The notes under the pieces are model-generated. The model ran no database searches and was not told the DNA's origin. It saw nothing but the letters and a program-made list of their open reading frames with translations. A DNA stretch of 8,031 nucleotides from Butyricicoccus sp. (GTDB taxonomy: Bacteria; Bacillota; Clostridia; Oscillospirales; Butyricicoccaceae): assembly GCA_020025755.1 (NCBI GenBank), contig JAHHRO010000064.1:1-8031 (forward strand), in the 5' to 3' direction. Of the stretch, positions 6,515 to 8,031 are shown one piece after another. The position numbers and the translations under genes were made by a program. Each line of letters begins with the position of its first letter. The first letter of the stretch is position 1.

Positions 6515-6794
6515 ACTGTACTTCGTAAACAGAAACGCGCTTGCGGTCCTTGCCTACGCGCTCGAAACGAACTACGCCGGTAACCTTTGCAAACAGGGTA
6601 TCATCAGAACCCTTGCCAACATTGACACCCGGATGGATCTTTGTGCCGCGCTGACGAACGAGAATGTTGCCAGCCGGAACAACCTGACCGTCAGCACGCT
6701 TTACGCCAAGGCGTTTTGCCTCGGAATCACGGCCGTTCTTGGTCGAACCTACGCCCTTCTTATGAGCGAAAAACTGTAAGCTAATCTGCAGCAT
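6513..6794 (-). CDS. rpmA: Large ribosomal subunit protein bL27, with cleavable N-terminal extension
   Basis: A 93-residue bL27, a 50S protein whose N-terminus reaches the peptidyl-transferase centre. The protein begins MLQISLQFF-AHKKGVGSTKN: the nine-residue extension ending LQFF is the Firmicutes Prp site, with cleavage expected between F9 and A10 to expose the mature N-terminus. The core (GRDSEAKRLGVK, AGNILVRQRGTKIHPG, GKDRKRVSV) is intact. The start at 6794 is fixed by GGAGGT (6803-6808, minus reading) 8 nt upstream and by the family N-terminus. An in-frame upstream extension exists but is the shadow of prp. It overlaps the end of prp by 14 nt, pointing to translational coupling. Confidence 0.98.
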   Translation of the reverse strand: MLQISLQFFAHKKGVGSTKNGRDSEAKRLGVKRADGQVVPAGNILVRQRGTKIHPGVNVGKGSDDTLFAKVTGVVRFERVGKDRKRVSVYEVQ

Positions 6795-7119
6795 CGTTGT
6801 ACACCTCCGTAACATGGATAAACTCTGAATAGTTTTCTTCCAATTCGGACAGATGCAGGTAGAATGCACGGAATGCATCCTGCCCTTCTGCGAGCTGATC
6901 GCAAGGCAAGGTCAGGCGGATATGTGCCCCCTCGTCCTCGATCAAGGTATCGACAGCGATCTTCTGTACATCGAACAGAAGTACATGGATAAGCTGTACC
7001 GAACTGGATATCGCAGCACAGACGATATCCTCGCCCTCCTCCGCATAGCCTGCGTGGCCGACGAGATCGACAGCGGTATAAAGGCTGTCCTGTGTGCGAT
7101 AAAAAGTGACCTTAGTCAT
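6781..7119 (-). CDS. prp: Ribosomal-processing cysteine protease Prp
   Basis: Cleaves the N-terminal extension of bL27 in Firmicutes and some relatives; older names are YsxB and DUF464. The 112 residues match the family length. The catalytic dyad sits at the positions known from Staphylococcus aureus Prp: H22 in LVGHAGYAEEGEDIVCAAIS and C34 in the same block. The gene sits between its usual partners. Its ATG (7119-7117) follows the rplU TAA stop with no spacer, giving TAAATG, so translation is likely coupled. Only a weak AAGG-type site lies in the rplU 3' end. Its substrate gene rpmA follows with a 14-nt overlap. Confidence 0.96.
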   Translation of the reverse strand: MTKVTFYRTQDSLYTAVDLVGHAGYAEEGEDIVCAAISSSVQLIHVLLFDVQKIAVDTLIEDEGAHIRLTLPCDQLAEGQDAFRAFYLHLSELEENYSEFIHVTEVYNDAAD

Positions 7120-7431
7120 TTACGCCTTGATTGCGCCAATGGTTACCTTAGTGTAAGGCTGTCTGTGGCCCTGACGTTTTCTGTAACCCTTCTTCGGCTT
7201 CATCTTGAAGATGTTAATCTTCTTCTGCTTGCCAGTCTTGTCAGCAGTACCAGTTACGGTAGCGCCATCAACGAACGGTGCGCCAACCTTCAGGTCTGCG
7301 CCCTCACCAACTGCAAGCACCTTGTCAAAAGTTACGGTTGCGCCGTCTTCTACGCCGAGCTTCTCAACATAGATTACATCGCCCTCAGATACCTTGTACT
7401 GCTTGCCACCAGTTACTAAAATTGCATACAT
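7120..7431 (-). CDS. rplU: Large ribosomal subunit protein bL21
   Basis: A 103-residue 50S protein that binds 23S rRNA. It starts MYAILVTGGKQYKV and has the conserved C-terminal KMKPKKGYRKRQGHRQPYTKV segment typical of the family, at the normal length. The ATG at 7431-7429 has AGAGGT (7441-7446, minus reading) 9 nt upstream. It is the first gene of the rplU-prp-rpmA(-obgE) unit, behind a strong promoter and a structured leader. Nothing is odd in the coding sequence. Confidence 0.98.
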   Translation of the reverse strand: MYAILVTGGKQYKVSEGDVIYVEKLGVEDGATVTFDKVLAVGEGADLKVGAPFVDGATVTGTADKTGKQKKINIFKMKPKKGYRKRQGHRQPYTKVTIGAIKA

Positions 7432-7522
7432 TGCGGTAGCACCTCTCTTTCGTTATTAGAGTCACGCTCTTGCGGGCGATGTCACATTTGGACACACTTC
7501 ATCTGCCCTGCTTGATGCGGCT
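7432..7522 (-). promoter_or_regulatory. rplU 5' leader, candidate L21-type autoregulatory RNA
   Basis: This is the roughly 90-nt untranslated leader expected from the promoter at 7529-7557. It can form a long stem: GC-GGGC-GATG (7511-7500) pairs with CATCGCCCGC (7481-7472), interrupted only by two bulged A residues and enclosing about 18 nt. Firmicutes rplU operons commonly carry an L21 leader in this position that binds ribosomal protein L21. The position and structure fit, but I cannot confirm the family consensus by eye. Confidence 0.45.
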
Positions 7523-7528
7523 TGTTAT

Positions 7529-7557
7529 ATGATATCAGAACATCTGTCTCCTGTCAA
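7529..7557 (-). promoter_or_regulatory. Strong sigma-A promoter of the rplU operon
   Basis: On the minus strand a perfect -35 TTGACA (7557-7552) is followed by exactly 17 nt and a -10 TATCAT (7534-7529, 5 of 6 bases). TGA directly before the -10 gives an extended TGn element. The predicted start is near 7522. This strength fits a ribosomal protein operon. Confidence 0.88.
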
Positions 7558-7607
7558 CAGTTTTTTCCGTTTTTCATAAAAATGGATCGCAAGTAATTTC
7601 GCGGTTG
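7558..7607. other. AT-rich spacer between rplU promoter and right repeat
   Basis: This stretch contains T-rich tracts just upstream of the -35 box (a T6 run at 7561-7566 and more T residues after it), which would read as A-tracts in the promoter's upstream region and could act like an UP element. No gene is visible. Confidence 0.35.
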
Positions 7608-7889
7608 AAATTTATGTTCGCACATACTGCGGAGAATTGGGAAATCCGCCTGATTTTCATTTCTGCTAAATGGGTTTGCTTTGGAAAGCAGGGAAACATG
7701 GTTTGGGAAATCCGTCCGGTTTTCATTTTCGCTAAATGATTTGCTATTGGAAAGCAAGGGGAGAATGTTTTTTGGAACAGCGATAGCAGTTCCATTTCTG
7801 CAAAAAGATTTGCTTGGAAGCAAGGGAAACGTGTCGCGGTCTCGCGACGGAGACACAAGGGGTAGAACCTTGCGGTTCTTGCCCTTGTG
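7608..7889 (-). repeat. Right composite modular repeat, inverted relative to the left one
   Basis: Read on the minus strand this is an ordered composite. It starts with an outer hairpin (7854-7889) and a head with CGCGA-rich inverted arms (7831-7856). A module with a shortened palindrome (7811-7822) and a GGAAC/GTTCC stem-loop follows. Next come two related modules with palindromes at 7742-7756 (one extra base) and 7677-7690, each with a TTTAGC..AAATGAAAA block, and finally the 27-bp tail (7634-7608). The palindromes are spaced about 65-69 bp. The tail is an exact inverted copy of 111-137, and 7764-7815 an exact inverted copy of 172-223. Open frames across it (about 107-118 codons on minus, 69 on plus) translate the repeat and have no ribosome binding site or coding character, so I treat the whole as non-coding. 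Confidence 0.9.
7854..7889. other. 36-nt near-perfect hairpin at the outer end of the right repeat
   Basis: CACAAGGG (7854-7861) pairs with CCCTTGTG (7882-7889), and AGAACC (7864-7869) pairs with GGTTCT (7874-7879) across a TTGC loop, with a 2x2 internal mismatch. No T-run follows on either strand, so it is not a typical terminator. The left repeat begins inside the degenerate counterpart of this hairpin (1-22). Confidence 0.7.
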
Positions 7890-7933
7890 AATCCCACACT
7901 CCCTCTCCATCAGATCAACCTTTCAGCCGCCGT

Positions 7934-8030
7934 AAGGGTGTGAAAGTATGAGCTCCGCCACAGGCGGGTTTTCCGCGGTCGGTTTGCTTCTGCGTGTATG
8001 CCCCAAGGGTGGGAATGTATGACCTCCGCC
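7934..8030 (+). repeat. Direct repeat pair, 26 bp, 71-bp offset, at the right edge
   Basis: Positions 7934-7959 and 8005-8030 match at 23 of 26 bases (AAGGGTG.GAA.GTATGA.CTCCGCC). The first copy runs into CCGCC-ACA-GGCGG followed by GTTTT (7955-7972), a short terminator-like hairpin. The window ends just after the second copy, so whether the array continues is unseen. No gene is evident between 7890 and 8031. Confidence 0.6.
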
Positions 8031-8031
8031 G

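Noticed and set aside
7554..7910. Protein-coding gene on the minus strand across the right repeat
   Set aside because: The frame consists of repeat modules also found at 1-266, has no ribosome binding site, and crosses the -35 box of the rplU promoter.
7955..7972. Intrinsic terminator at the right edge
   Set aside because: The CCGCC/GGCGG stem is only 5 bp and is followed by GTTTT only. No gene ends just upstream, so I keep it as part of the direct-repeat unit.
1..8031. Composite transposon or integrated mobile element
   Set aside because: There are paired inverted repeats, but the interior holds core genes in standard order, with no transposase, integrase or visible target duplication.

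Overview
The window looks like chromosome of a Gram-positive Clostridia member. I lean towards an Oscillospirales/Butyricicoccaceae-type gut anaerobe, but that placement is inference. The reasons are: ribosomal protein L27 carries the Firmicutes N-terminal extension next to its processing protease Prp; TmcAL is of the Bacillus/Clostridium type; ribosome binding sites are strong and AGGAGG-like; and coding sequence is moderately GC-rich. No rRNA, tRNA, CRISPR array, transposase or phage gene is visible.

Layout from left to right. Positions 1-266 are non-coding and filled by a composite, modular repeat cut by the window edge. On the minus strand, 346-1743 encodes a membrane-anchored protein that looks like a divergent Tiki/EreA/ChaN-type esterase-fold protein. 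It lies downstream of acetate kinase (ackA, 1837-3045, minus), with a strong terminator between them. A 166-bp intergenic region holds two face-to-face predicted promoters whose -10 boxes form the arms of a perfect 9-bp inverted repeat. It drives ackA leftward and a two-gene unit rightward: tmcAL (3212-4435), and a class I methyltransferase gene (4407-5096) that overlaps it by 29 nt. A bidirectional terminator (about 5099-5127) separates this unit from the convergent minus-strand block rplU - prp - rpmA - obgE (7431 down to 5154). That block starts from a near-consensus sigma-A promoter at 7529-7557 with a structured leader of about 90 nt. Positions 7608-7889 hold a second composite repeat, inverted relative to the left one. 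The right edge (7934-8030) begins what may be a further repeat array with a 71-bp offset.

Functional links. AckA interconverts acetyl phosphate and acetate with ADP/ATP. TmcAL uses acetate and ATP to acetylate the wobble cytidine of elongator tRNA-Met, so an acetate-forming and an acetate-consuming gene share one control region. L21, L27, Prp and Obg form the classic large-subunit assembly cluster: Prp removes the L27 extension, and Obg GTPase acts on 50S maturation.

The genes other than 346-1743 are ordinary housekeeping genes. The points most worth a second look are the paired inverted composite repeats, the overlapping divergent promoters, the unassigned surface protein, and the terminator inside the rpmA-obgE interval.
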